Positions 58,601 through 64,000 of a stretch of DNA of 64,000 nucleotides are shown here, piece by piece. The translations under genes were made by a program, and so were the position numbers. The notes under the pieces are model-generated. The model had not been told where the DNA came from. It saw only the letters and a program-made list of their open reading frames with translations, and did no database searches. Origin of the DNA: Burkholderia anthina (GTDB taxonomy: Bacteria > Pseudomonadota > Gammaproteobacteria > Burkholderiales > Burkholderiaceae); NCBI RefSeq assembly GCF_001547525.1, contig NZ_LNJP01000003.1, positions 2,046,001 through 2,110,000 of the forward strand, read 5' to 3'. Within the stretch, counting starts at the first letter, position 1, and every line of letters begins with the position of its first letter.

Positions 58601-59051
58601 ATATAGCAGCCAAGACGCCAACGCTGATTCCACAACACTTCAGTCTGGCTTGTCGGTAACTCGTTCCGGATCATTTGATTACCTGTCCGTGCAGGGCGCA
58701 GCATTAGGTTTGGCTGGATCATTCACTATTAATTTGCATAATGGAAACGCATATCTGTCCGTCGGTGGCTCGGTGCCGGTTGTGCCGGGGTTGTCGATTG
58801 CAACTGGGATGGTTACATCAAATGCAGGGTTGCCGGGCAGTCAGCAAGGAAAAAATACCGATGAGTTCTTGAGTGGCCCGTCGATTTCGGCTGGAGGATG
58901 TATGTTTGGGGTTTGTACCGGATTCAATCACGCAATTGGAGGCGATACGGCTTTTGAGGTCGGCGTTGGTGCCGGAGGCGTGACGAAAATGCCAAGCGTG
59001 GGTGGTGCTCTTGGGGTTGGGTACGGAGGAAAGATTGGAAAGGTTCGATAA
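49608..59051 (+). CDS. cdiA: TpsA/CdiA filamentous exoprotein with C-terminal toxin region
   Basis: A 3147-residue exoprotein. The start at 49608 was chosen because it opens an extended signal peptide (FRLVFSAVRGMLVAVDE), followed by a signal helix that probably cuts after AEAQA (residue 76). The TPS secretion domain (about 77-330) has an NPAGI-type motif. Filamentous-hemagglutinin repeats run to about 1300, a less repetitive part to about 1900, and a second repeat region to about 2800. A pre-toxin region with a glycine-rich helix pair leads to NRQLNQDE near 2905, which takes the place of the VENN-type border. The last 240 or so residues differ in base use and end in a glycine-rich beta pattern. 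Confidence 0.93.
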   Translation: MNSGIFRLVFSAVRGMLVAVDEYASAHGGGERARARPATRPVSMDSGISIWFAARATAFAALCTFGMQPLVAEAQATLPITPDRSGPTHPVVGVSASGVPLVNITAPKNGVSLNNFTQYNVGTKGAVLVNSGRDSRTQLAGWVQGNPFLGNNAARVIVNQVTSGNPSQLLGPTEIAGNRANLVIANPAGITCAGCGFLNVPRVTLTTGVPTFNPDGTLAGFNVTQGQIGIAGAGLDAHGSAIDLIARAMTINGQVWADSITAVAGANRVDYASNTAQARNGTDAAPGVAIDVQALGSMFANSVRMIGTEAGVGVRDAGSITSLTGDIQVSNNGDVTIAPTARLQSAANTRIDGANVAHQGTIVSTQATDLNASRALSNAGTISSAGNTNLTAATSFNNSGQAYAGADSAGNLVGGGSVTARAANVTSSGTLAAGDNVNLFANDVTLDHGTVNAASAVNVTTSGTLSNVAGTMSGQNVTLSAAQLVNDSGTISSHSLANVTAQSVSNRSGTLAADALSLNSAGALDNTQGHMTARTAQIAATDLTNVTGEIGTSTGALTLTATGNVSNDNGKIAGGNGLTLTANAVSNAQGQIGSVAGDTSLDVTQSLNNANGKLASGNDLSIHTAHLDNSAGSVSAHAARITATDVVNTGGKIGTTDMLTVTATGAVSNESGAIVGGNGLSVTANSVGNAAGTIGSAAGDTTLRATKSLTNVGGTVSSANALVVASDTIDNSSGSMTAVRGVQVQAGDLVNAGGQIGSSSDALSLTATRTVSNDSGKLVGASGLSATAGILSNRAGQIGASNGDMTLIVSQVLDNTQGKITAAGALNTQAGTFDNSQGAVSADAAKLNVAGALTNAAGTIATTHDTTVVAQTVTNRGGTIGSVSGALSVATSGTTDNAGGKLLASGDTTLTNSGLLNSGGTITGANVTLASGQGAIDNTLGNVAASQSLTSRSGAFDNRSGLVQATGSVDLDTHGQTFDNGILTGQSTGGQVLGNGVTLTTGALSNAGGAISSSGAATVNAASVTNDAGSLVADGVLTVRSAGTVSNVAGQIGGNSDVTVSGTTVDNTRGAMHARGALWVTGDTIRNAQTANSTLPTTAGVPGLTAGMEGASVTLDANQAIDNTSGSIRADRNAKLTAPIIDNTSGSIQSKGSATLTAANTLVNSQGDINGGQKLTVSTGTLSNDGKLQSSGDVDVTAQGDLTNAGQIVAGHDLTTTAGGTLDNSGTLSAGNVANVSANSIRNRATGEIIGGNATNIHANQSITNEGLIDGGTTTVTAGDTITNAGGRIYGDTVAVGANTVVNDRNAEGVGGVIASRGDLDIGAQTLMNQNNALMYASNDIRVGGALDANHQATGAAQTVTNNGAQIDAGRDVTIGANRFENLNSNFQTTTVTTDSGNQLWYQVPGSTEKIDPSTVYLYQKNSQEIHPGTDYQWALDDDQKFILLPSTKYPFAEYAKYTMNGVAGKIDNTAYAAINFGGGGAATQTGAYRTVPADIWATFGVAPPPDANPAWMTSGPFAMTAGAGLVTGRRGVGSDWFAIKPPTEADVTGAKPPPFSPPSPSCLTSTNAACAPFQQWYKATVAAYQNLNQALVGYNGDVASRLVQTYTVYTVDVKSTRDVVTASQPGTVTAGRHITINTPSGVNDKSQIVAGDGNHPRNVQNIGATGTETFTGSGKAIYTWVQSGGAFSGDERATSTTNYSPAIPSQTIDLPVVLADPGKPSDPIKSVAAATSAAQGASGTGVTPVAGKEVGGHVLVGSGVSDVGVGTVSAVKASVGDVVVRTVTPNTRLPNNALYRVTSDPGSHFLIETDPRFTDYRKWLSSDTMLDALKVDPNTVLKRIGDGFYEQQLIQQQIIQTTGQRFIGDYTDNQKEYEALMANGVKASQQFGLNVGTALTDAQMAALTSDIVWLVNQTVTLPNGSQQTVLVPQVYLRANAADVTGEGTIISGKNVTVDANGAYKNSGTIASRNVTIIHADSIDNSGTMSGGTVLASANQDLNNLGGLIQGNTVALSAGRDLNLTSTTSSAKAANGSATGIDRISTVNAGTLQAVAGRDLNANAAVIATTGDAVLAANNDVNLNAVRQSSQDAVKWDARNHAEHSASIDTGTQIATGGNLAIVAGHDVNATAAYANAQGAIGVSAGHDVNLNAGEQSASANDEHYHKENGFLSSKSTHTIDSSSYTNAVGTTLSGNSVAVQAGNDLTAKAATIAATNDVSLSAGHDLTVTTGDTASSEYHYKDVKKSGLGSAGAGISYGTNQTIDTSRDTVKGSQGSLVGSTDGSVSMVAGNKLHVTGSDIVAGKDVTGIAKEVTIDASQTDRHHEETHEVKSSGFTLAVKSPVIDAIQNVNQQAQGAGGSQDGRAAALHAIAAAGGMADLVGATGNMTKALSDPNGKPEAKIELSFGSSHSKTTFTEDSRQNNGSSVKAGGTAAFVATGDKNAGQGNVTIQGSDVNAKDVLLQATNKVNLVNSTDTDSTRSTNESKSASVGVSYGTGGFGVSASMSRAHGDANSDAATQNNTHISASNTATIISGGDTNIVGANVNANKVIADVGGNLNLASVQDTSRSEAHQSSSGGGFSVSQGGASASVSMQNGHASGNYAGVNEQAGIRAGDGGFDINVKGNTDLKGAYITSTATPDKNQLTTGTLSFSDIQNSSSYNASSFGLSAGGGVGDGGNNYATHGPTSGKNTGGGQPLYVSESDSSSASTKSAISAGTITITDQANQKQDVATLNRETSNLNGTVGKTPDLQQVLSNQSDLINAAQAAAETIAKQIGSYADKKREEAQTHANNTTDPTLKAQYQQEANSWAEGGDNRVALHIAGGALTGGLTGGGLGAVGGAAGAGVSAKLAPQLNEIAQSIKDSGPTGNANVDELLGNLTSNVLAGGAGALVGGGTGALTGASADRFNRQLNQDEKQVIKDLANGDSTRQHKLEAAGCALVHCSAEYTTGTPEYNKYAALEQEGRGYAAEQAQLQNYATTFLSAGMYGGMVKAVSSNSLFQYSSQDANADSTTLQSGLSVTRSGSFDYLSVQGAALGLAGSFTINLHNGNAYLSVGGSVPVVPGLSIATGMVTSNAGLPGSQQGKNTDEFLSGPSISAGGCMFGVCTGFNHAIGGDTAFEVGVGAGGVTKMPSVGGALGVGYGGKIGKVR
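51366..52300 (+). repeat. About 100-residue hemagglutinin repeats in cdiA
   Basis: Units beginning NAQGQIGS (51366), NAAGTIGS (51672) and NRAGQIGA (51984) recur every 306-312 bp, with a shorter degenerate unit at NRGGTIGS (52230). Each continues with strands such as LSVTANS and an N-X-X-G turn. This is the beta-helical shaft pattern of filamentous hemagglutinins. Confidence 0.7.
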
Positions 59052-59067
59052 TTAAGGGTAATTGCTG

Positions 59068-59505
59068 ATGAGATTGCTAAAGATTTTGATTGTTAGTGTG
59101 TTGCTGTTGGGGATGGCTTATATTTTTTTTGCGAGGGTGCTGATTAATATCCCAACGGATACTGTTGAAAAATATCAGCAGATGAAGTCTGATATGAATG
59201 GAATTATTGGGCAAGGTGGATCGGTTATATTTTCTAAAGAAAGCGAGCGAGGTAGTGCTGCACTGATTGTGATGAGTGTGGATTCCCGGTCGGTGGATGG
59301 AAATTTGCTGGCCGCTTATCGAGATACTTTTGCTTCTCAAGGATGGCGTGTCATTGGATCAAGTTCGCAAAAAACATTGTATTGCAAAGAAGGGGTGCTG
59401 GCAACGCTGAATCTCGTTCCGGAATGGTTTCCGGGAAAGCGAGTGAACGTTTATGGTTTGACCATGGAGTATAACTCGGGAACGACGGCGGACTGTAAGC
59501 AGTGA
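59068..59505 (+). CDS. Candidate CDI immunity protein for the resident toxin
   Basis: This 145-residue protein lies 16 bp after the cdiA stop, with AAGGG before ATG 59068. Base composition is much lower in GC than the parent gene. It has one N-terminal transmembrane helix (about 4-26) and a soluble domain of about 115 residues with two cysteines (LYCKEG, TADCKQ), so it is probably inner-membrane anchored with the domain in the periplasm. Immunity function is inferred from position, size and composition. No family recognised. A membrane-anchored immunity protein would fit a toxin acting at the envelope. Confidence 0.7.
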   Translation: MRLLKILIVSVLLLGMAYIFFARVLINIPTDTVEKYQQMKSDMNGIIGQGGSVIFSKESERGSAALIVMSVDSRSVDGNLLAAYRDTFASQGWRVIGSSSQKTLYCKEGVLATLNLVPEWFPGKRVNVYGLTMEYNSGTTADCKQ

Positions 59506-59554
59506 ATTTCGAAATTCGGTATTGAGGATTATACGGGAAGGATGATTAAGAAAC

Positions 59555-59860
59555 CTGACGAGCACGATCCGCTCGGCGAAGGCTGCGAATGGCAGCGCGA
59601 CCGGCATCGACCGTGTATCGACGGTCTATGCGGGTACGCTTCAAGCTGTCGCCGGTCGGGACCTGAACGCCAATGCGGCGGTGATTGCGACGAACGGCGA
59701 TGCCGTGCTCGTGGCGAACAACGACGTCAATTTGAATGCGGTTCGCCAGAGTAGTCAGGATGCGGTTCGCCAGAGTAGTCAGGATGCGGTGAGGTGGGAC
59801 GCCCGTAATCACGCCGGTACCATCACGATTGCGGATCAGGCGAACCAGAGGCAGGATGTG
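59555..59860 (+). pseudogene. Recombined cdiA fragment (leader of displaced cassette 1)
   Basis: 59555-59816 copies cdiA 55665-55902 with scattered substitutions and an extra in-frame 24-bp tandem duplication (GCGGTTCGCCAGAGTAGTCA-containing unit, near 59740-59785). It then joins directly to a copy of cdiA 57742-57788 (59814-59860), skipping about 1.84 kb. There is no start codon of its own, and its frame does not continue into the toxin frame that follows. Confidence 0.85.
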
Positions 59861-59865
59861 TTCAG

Positions 59866-60621
59866 CAAGAAAAGGTTCTCTATCAGGACGATCTAATTAA
59901 GACGCAGCAGCTTGAGTCGAAAGAGATTAAGCTACTTAATAGCATCACGAGCGCTGAATGGAAGCAGGCTAGACTTGCGGAAGCTGATGCATCAACACTA
60001 GGGGAAGTGCTTGGCTTTGTCGGGGCGCCAACCCTCGTGAGGGATATAGCCGGCGCACTTGCACGATCCCGGGCTGTCGGCTCGAAGGCAGTGGTCTCGG
60101 TTGGCCAAGGAGCAAGTTCCGATGGTGGAAGTGCGGGCGGGTTGGCGTCCGAGACGAATTCAATGGGGCGCAATGGAGATCGCGTTGTTATCGATCAGAG
60201 GTATATTTCGAATGTTGGCGATGTCGCCTGCGGCCCTACTGCTTGTGCGATGGTGATGAATGACCGAGGACAATGGGTCAACATTTCTCAAATAGCTAAA
60301 GACGCAAACCTTGTGCCGGGATGGGGCACGGACGTTGTCGGGCTGTCGAGCGCGCTGCAGAAAAATGGGTTGAGTTCGGCTAGATGGGCTGTCGGTGCGT
60401 CTGTTGACGACTTGGCTGCAGCTACGTCGCGAGGAAATGCTGCAATTGCGCACGTTGACTTGGATGTCGGCGGAGGGCACTTTGTTGTGGTGGACGGAGT
60501 GACGACACGGTTGGGAAACTCCGTTGTTGCAGTCAGAGACCCTGGGACCGGGACGCAGTACTTTGTTCCCGTTAAAGAATTCTCTAAGAAATTCACGGGG
60601 CAAGTTGTTTATACGCACTAG
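59866..60621 (+). pseudogene. Displaced CdiA C-terminal toxin, C39/papain-like cysteine peptidase
   Basis: An open frame runs from 59866 to TAG 60621; a GTG at 60007 would give a 204-residue product. It carries CGPTACAMVM (candidate nucleophile Cys) and GGGHFVVVDG (candidate His), the order of C39-like/papain-like peptidases, plus an Asp in AVRDPGTGTQY. The upstream part is helical and Gln/Lys-rich. It sits behind a cdiA fragment that is out of frame with it, and no proper ribosome site was seen. It is probably a silent toxin module that becomes active after recombination with cdiA. Confidence 0.75.
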
Positions 60622-60630
60622 GTGATAGAC

Positions 60631-60984
60631 GTGAAAACTATGGAAATTATCGAACTCAACGAAAGAGCCGATGCCATCGCTTTTGGCACGGAAGTGGTTT
60701 TGAAAGGTTTCTTTGTCATGGATGGGCAGGATGGATATTTTGTCGAATCAGATGCAAAAATTCGGGAAAAGAATCACGCTGTTTTGGTGCGCCATGGTGA
60801 TTTGAAAAAGAAGCTTCTTTCGAGCGTTCCTGCTTTCGGGGGGGGCGAATATTTGTACGGCGATCAAGCTGAAATTACCGGCATCTTGTCAAAATCAAGT
60901 GATGGACGATTCCTTTGTGAAATAACCGATGTAAGGGAGTTTTTAATTTTTAAGCATGATCAGACTATGTCGGTTCGATTGTGA
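60631..60984 (+). CDS. Candidate immunity protein for the C39-like toxin
   Basis: This 117-residue soluble protein starts at GTG 60631, chosen because AGGTGA lies 6 nt upstream; GTG 60622 and ATG 60640 are in frame. It begins 9 bp past the toxin stop. Composition is AT-rich and acidic overall. Predicted mixed alpha/beta, no membrane helix. Not recognised as a known immunity family. Pairing with the peptidase toxin is inferred from adjacency. Confidence 0.65.
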   Translation: MKTMEIIELNERADAIAFGTEVVLKGFFVMDGQDGYFVESDAKIREKNHAVLVRHGDLKKKLLSSVPAFGGGEYLYGDQAEITGILSKSSDGRFLCEITDVREFLIFKHDQTMSVRL

Positions 60985-61133
60985 TGTGTATCAGTATCCG
61001 ACCTAGGGCCGTGAAGGCAGATGATGGCTTAATTTCGACACGGAAAATACTACGTCGCGTAGCGTCGTAATCGGAGTGCCATCGAGTCCGTGTTTTTGGG
61101 TTCAAGGTCGACGGTGGGTCGATGGCTATTCAT

Positions 61134-61445
61134 GCCGGGGACGGTGGTTTCGACATCAACGTGAAGGGCAATACGGACCTGAAGGGAGCGTATATCGCGA
61201 GTACGGCGACGCCGGACAAGAATCAGCTGACGACGGGGACGTTGTCGTTCTCGGATATTCAGAACAGTTCGAGCTACAACGCGAATAGCTTCGGGATCAG
61301 TGCTGGTGGTGGTGTTGGTGATGGCGGAGTGCAATATATCCTCCCGGGTGGTATCGGTAGATTTGTAAATCAGTTCATACAATTCTCGTTGGGGCCGATA
61401 CAGTCGGCAATTGAGGCTGCTAAAAATAAACCAACCGATAAGTGA
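61134..61445 (+). pseudogene. Displaced cdiA fragment with short new tail (cassette 2)
   Basis: 61134-61327 is a 194-bp copy of cdiA 57435-57628, the AGDGGFDINVKGNTDLKG region, with few substitutions and no gap. The frame then leaves the parent sequence and ends with about 38 new residues (QYILPGGIGRFVNQFIQF and following) at TGA 61445. The tail is too short for most toxins, so this is likely a remnant or the joined end of a deleted toxin. Confidence 0.75.
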
Positions 61446-61451
61446 GTGAGA

Positions 61452-61694
61452 ATGAATCTGACAGACAAGAAGAGAACCTTGTTTAGACGTTTCGCTATAG
61501 GTTATGCATCGCTGCTTTCCTTGCCGCTAATAGCATTGGTCTTCTCTTTGGGTAAAGGAGCCGGCTGGAAACCTGTCATTGTTGGGTTGCCGGCTTTCTT
61601 GACCCTTCTGATTGCAGCTACCTACCAATTTATAAAAGAGTTGCGTGCGTTGAATCGAGAGGGGGAAGGGGAGTCTCTCTCTGATGGAGAATAG
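61452..61694 (+). CDS. Small two-TM protein, candidate immunity gene of cassette 2
   Basis: This 80-residue protein starts 6 bp after the cassette 2 stop (ATG 61452; GTG 61446 also in frame). It has a basic head, two hydrophobic helices (about 17-33 and 42-60) and an acidic tail. Small inner-membrane proteins are common immunity partners of pore-forming or membrane-targeting CDI toxins. Function inferred from position only. Confidence 0.55.
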   Translation: MNLTDKKRTLFRRFAIGYASLLSLPLIALVFSLGKGAGWKPVIVGLPAFLTLLIAATYQFIKELRALNREGEGESLSDGE

Positions 61695-61825
61695 TCGTGT
61701 CGAACGCGGCTGTTGCCGGGTTCGTGGCGTAGTCGTCATGGGACGGCTGGCGTACCGGAGATGCAATGCAGACGGTCGGGCGAGATGGTGATCGTGATGG
61801 GGATAGTCGACGGAGAAGAGGCTTA

Positions 61826-61846
61826 GACTCTAGTTTCAAGTGCAAC
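61826..61846 (+). repeat. Left terminal inverted repeat of the IS30 element
   Basis: It matches the complement of 62882-62902 at G-CTC-AG and then TCAAGTGCAAC without gaps. The outer limit is approximate. Confidence 0.7.
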
Positions 61847-61871
61847 ACTGTTGATGAGGTAGGGTGTTGCA

Positions 61872-62892
61872 ATGACGAAATACCAGCATCTGAGCGCCGA
61901 AGAGCGCGCGGCGATCATGATCGAGAAGGCCGGAAACACGAGCGTCAGGGCGATTGCAAGGCTGCTTGGTCGCAGCGCGTCGACGATCACGCGAGAGCTG
62001 GCACGCAATCGTACGGAATCGTCTCGCTGTTATGACGCCACGAGCGCGGCCAGAGCCTACCGGGCGCGCCGCGAGCGAAGTCGGCGTCAGGTGAAGCTGG
62101 CAACAGGAAGCGCGCTGTACTGGCAAGTGCATCACGATCTGGTTTATCGGCGCTGGTCGCCGCAGCAAATTGCTGCCAGACTTCGCGAGATGCATCGAGA
62201 TAATCCCGAGCAACGCGTCAGTCATGAAACGATCTACGCGGCGATTTATACCCATCCCCGCGGCGGCTTGAAGCAGGCGACGATCGAGGCCTTGCGCCAG
62301 GAGAAGCCGGTGCGCGGCAACGCCCGCAAGACGTTGGCCCGCAAGAGCTTTGTCCCGGAAGAACTGCGCATCATCCATCGACCCGAGGCAATCGAAACGC
62401 GCCAATGGCCCGGTCATTGGGAAGGCGATCTCATCAAAGGCGCCTTCAATCGCTCCTGCGTCGGTACCTTGGTCGAGCGCAAGACGCGGTTCGTCGTGCT
62501 GTGCCGCATGGATGGCTGTACGGCCCAGGACGCACTGGAGGGGTTCACGCGCCAGATGAAGAAGCTCCCGGCCATTCTGCGTGAGAGCCTGACGTACGAT
62601 CGTGGATCGGAAATGACTTGCCATGTCGAGTTGGCTGAACGACTGAATCTGGGACACCCGGCTCGCAGATCCCTACGCCCCTTGGCAACGGGGCAGCAAC
62701 GAAAATACCAACGGCCTGCTGCGCCAGTTTCTGCCCAAGGGGGCCGACCTGTCAGGCGTCACCCAGATGCAATTGAACGACATTGCCAAACTGATGAACG
62801 GCCGCCCTCGCCAAACCCTCAACTGGAAAACCCCTGAAGAGGCTATGGCGATGGAATTGGCTGCCGCCGGATTGGCTAAACGTTGCACTTGA
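61872..62892 (+). pseudogene. IS30 transposase, frameshifted
   Basis: The N-terminal HTH (ERAAIMIEKAGNTSVRAIAR) and the start of the DDE core (GHWEGDLIKGAFNRSCVGTL; second Asp in LTYDRGSEM) are intact. The frame breaks at the GGG run 62651-62653: the original frame is lost there, and the expected C-terminal part (DPYAPWQRGSNENTNGLLRQ and on to AKRCT) continues in the next frame to TGA 62892. The distance from ATG to that stop is 1021 nt, one more than a multiple of three, so one extra base explains the break. The third catalytic residue (Glu in SNENTNG) is thus separated from the first two. Confidence 0.88.
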
Positions 62893-62902
62893 TTCTTGAG
62901 AC
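62882..62902 (-). repeat. Right terminal inverted repeat of the IS30 element
   Basis: Its complement reads GTCTCAAGAATCAAGTGCAAC, mirroring the left end. It overlaps the last codons of the transposase. Confidence 0.7.
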
Positions 62903-62958
62903 CGCCGGGTGGCTCACACTCACACGTTCGACTTTTAAGGTACCTAGGTAAAAACGTT

Positions 62959-63375
62959 ATGGCAAACAGCATGTACGTTCCATTGGCAGTGATGCCAAAT
63001 AGCCTGCAGGAGTTGCGAGGGATTCTGGCTCGTGCATGTGACGAGTTTGGAGTGACTCTCGGTGACGTCAAATTTGCAGGGCGACCCGATGGCAATGAGG
63101 GTCTTTTGAATGATTTTGTTCTGTTGGAAGGTGGTGACGGAGCGCAATGCTGGATTTCATTCAACCGATGCGTGACAGAACTTAGCGGGCGAGAGGGCTA
63201 CGGCTACATAGCCAATGTGCAGACGCGTGTCGCATGGGATTTTGCCGGGATCGTCGCTTACGGTCTTTGCTTGTTCTCTGGCTACGTTGTGTTCAATGAT
63301 GCAGGCGAGCTGGGTGGTAGTGAAGAATATACGGCTGAGACCCTTCGGCAGATTCTCCATGGTCGAAAGAAGTGA
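62959..63375 (+). CDS. Stranded candidate immunity protein (138 aa)
   Basis: This 138-residue soluble protein has AAGG and AGGTAA upstream of ATG 62959 and an AT-richer composition like the other cassette genes. It has a mixed alpha/beta pattern with a conserved-looking ELRGILARACDEFGVTL head and WISFNRC strand. It lies directly after the IS30 element with no toxin gene before it, as though the IS had replaced or separated its partner. No family recognised. The immunity role is inferred from the setting. Confidence 0.6.
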   Translation: MANSMYVPLAVMPNSLQELRGILARACDEFGVTLGDVKFAGRPDGNEGLLNDFVLLEGGDGAQCWISFNRCVTELSGREGYGYIANVQTRVAWDFAGIVAYGLCLFSGYVVFNDAGELGGSEEYTAETLRQILHGRKK

Positions 63376-63686
63376 GGGTGAGAAAACGAACGCGTTTGGG
63401 TGCTTGTCAGCCCTCGTCGCAATGAATTTTGCAACGGTAAGCGCTCCGGCTGCCGCTGCTGAATGCCCGTTGGATTTATCACTAAAGCTAGGAACGGATG
63501 CATTCCTTAATCAACTGAAGAGTTTGCCTTCGGCCAGCACCGAGCTGAGCGTCGAGCCGTCCGCTCTCTCCTGTTCGAAAATCAATTCACACAGGCGCGC
63601 GGATAACCCGCTGTCCAACCCCTTCGCCCACAAAAACGCGCACAGGTCCGGCCTGATGGAAGGCGAAAAAACGAGGGAAGCACACC
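63376..63686. other. Right border of the CDI locus
   Basis: These 311 bp lie between the last cassette gene and the convergent glutaminase gene. Open frames on both strands overlap and lack ribosome sites, so none is called. GC content rises again towards the glutaminase gene, marking the end of the accessory region. Confidence 0.4.
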
Positions 63687-64000
63687 TCAAAAAATCGACC
63701 GCCCCGAATACGTAGTCAACCATTCCAAAGCCCTGGTCCCCGCCAACGAATTCCCGTTCGCATCCAACCCCGGCGCCCACACGCACACCGCCATCTCCCC
63801 GGGCAGCACGGCGACGATCCCGCCGCCGACGCCGCTTTTCGCCGGCAGCCCGACGCGATACACGAAATCGCCAGCCGCATCATAGGTGCCGCAAGTCAGC
63901 ATCAGCGCCGACAGCCGCTTCGCGGAACTCGAATCGACGATCCGCTCGCCGGTCGCCGGCGCGACGCCGCCGTTCGCAAGAAACAGCGCGGCGCTGGCGA
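63687..64000 (-). CDS. glsA: Glutaminase, C-terminal part (5' end beyond window)
   Basis: The frame is open from the right edge to TGA 63687 (about 104 residues). It holds SAKRLSALMLTCGTYDAAGDF, VGLPAKSGVGGGIVAVLPG and CVWAPGLDANGNSLAGTRALEWL, the C-terminal signatures of serine-dependent glutaminases of the GlsA family. The protein deamidates glutamine to glutamate and ammonia in the cytosol. It converges with the CDI locus. Confidence 0.93.
   Translation of the reverse strand, partial: ASAALFLANGGVAPATGERIVDSSSAKRLSALMLTCGTYDAAGDFVYRVGLPAKSGVGGGIVAVLPGEMAVCVWAPGLDANGNSLAGTRALEWLTTYSGRSIF

Larger units (their letters stand above)
61826..62902 (+). mobile_element. IS30-family insertion sequence
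   Basis: An element of about 1.08 kb with 21-bp imperfect terminal inverted repeats (61826-61846 and 62882-62902) sharing the inner TCAAGTGCAAC. It contains one transposase gene. Target duplications could not be recognised with confidence (2-3 bp are typical for the family). It sits between a candidate immunity gene and the last stranded candidate immunity gene. Confidence 0.85.

Noticed and set aside
63215..63715. 166-codon plus frame over the last cassette gene and the border
   Set aside because: It overlaps the better-supported 62959-63375 gene in another frame and has no ribosome site.

Overview
The window is GC-rich (roughly two thirds G+C by eye) with strong codon bias, except for a visibly AT-richer stretch near the right end. 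Gene content (NCS2 purine permease, mmsAB valine-degradation cluster, MacAB-NodT efflux operon, DUF2946/CopC/PCu(A)C copper cluster, many LysR/AraC regulators) points to a Burkholderia chromosome, most likely the B. cepacia complex. This is inferred from gene content and protein style; no search was run.

Layout. 1-2300: an MFS transporter cut by the left edge, divergent from a LysR regulator, then tRNA-Leu(GAG). 2427-6501: a leucine-rich-repeat/protein-kinase fusion, a copper-handling cluster (DUF2946 protein, CopC, PCu(A)C chaperone, small membrane protein), an SRPBCC protein and a 2Fe-2S ferredoxin. 6581-13186: an AcoR-like sigma-54 activator, small proteins, an NCS2 purine permease, and DUF2917 and other small conserved proteins. 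13266-16928: a three-gene operon (M24 peptidase-like protein, alpha/beta-hydrolase-SDR fusion resembling mycobacterial EphD, diiron-type metal-dependent hydrolase). 17434-21119: a Tat-signal HAD phosphatase and an NfeD/slipin membrane pair. 21241-29938: an AraC regulator divergent from a valine/isobutyrate catabolic operon (acyl-CoA dehydrogenase, acyl-CoA synthetase, mmsA, mmsB, enoyl-CoA hydratase, 3-hydroxyisobutyryl-CoA hydrolase). 29991-37325: a LysR/MFS divergent pair and a macA-macB-nodT operon. 37604-46120: a methyltransferase, an HD phosphohydrolase, an XRE regulator, a DUF308 membrane protein fused to a probable cysteine-peptidase fold, RNase T2, a flavin monooxygenase/TetR pair with two identical palindromic operators, and an isochorismatase-like protein lacking the usual catalytic residues.

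46833-63375 is the accessory part: a two-partner secretion / contact-dependent inhibition (CDI) locus. It runs TpsB transporter, lipoprotein, 3147-residue TpsA/CdiA exoprotein and candidate immunity gene. Behind it lies a string of displaced C-terminal cassettes, each introduced by a short recombined copy of the parent cdiA gene: a C39-like cysteine-peptidase toxin with a soluble candidate immunity protein, a truncated cassette with a two-TM candidate immunity protein, a frameshifted IS30 element, and one more candidate immunity gene. The retained cdiA segments are what homologous recombination would need to swap toxin tips. The right edge cuts a glutaminase gene on the minus strand.
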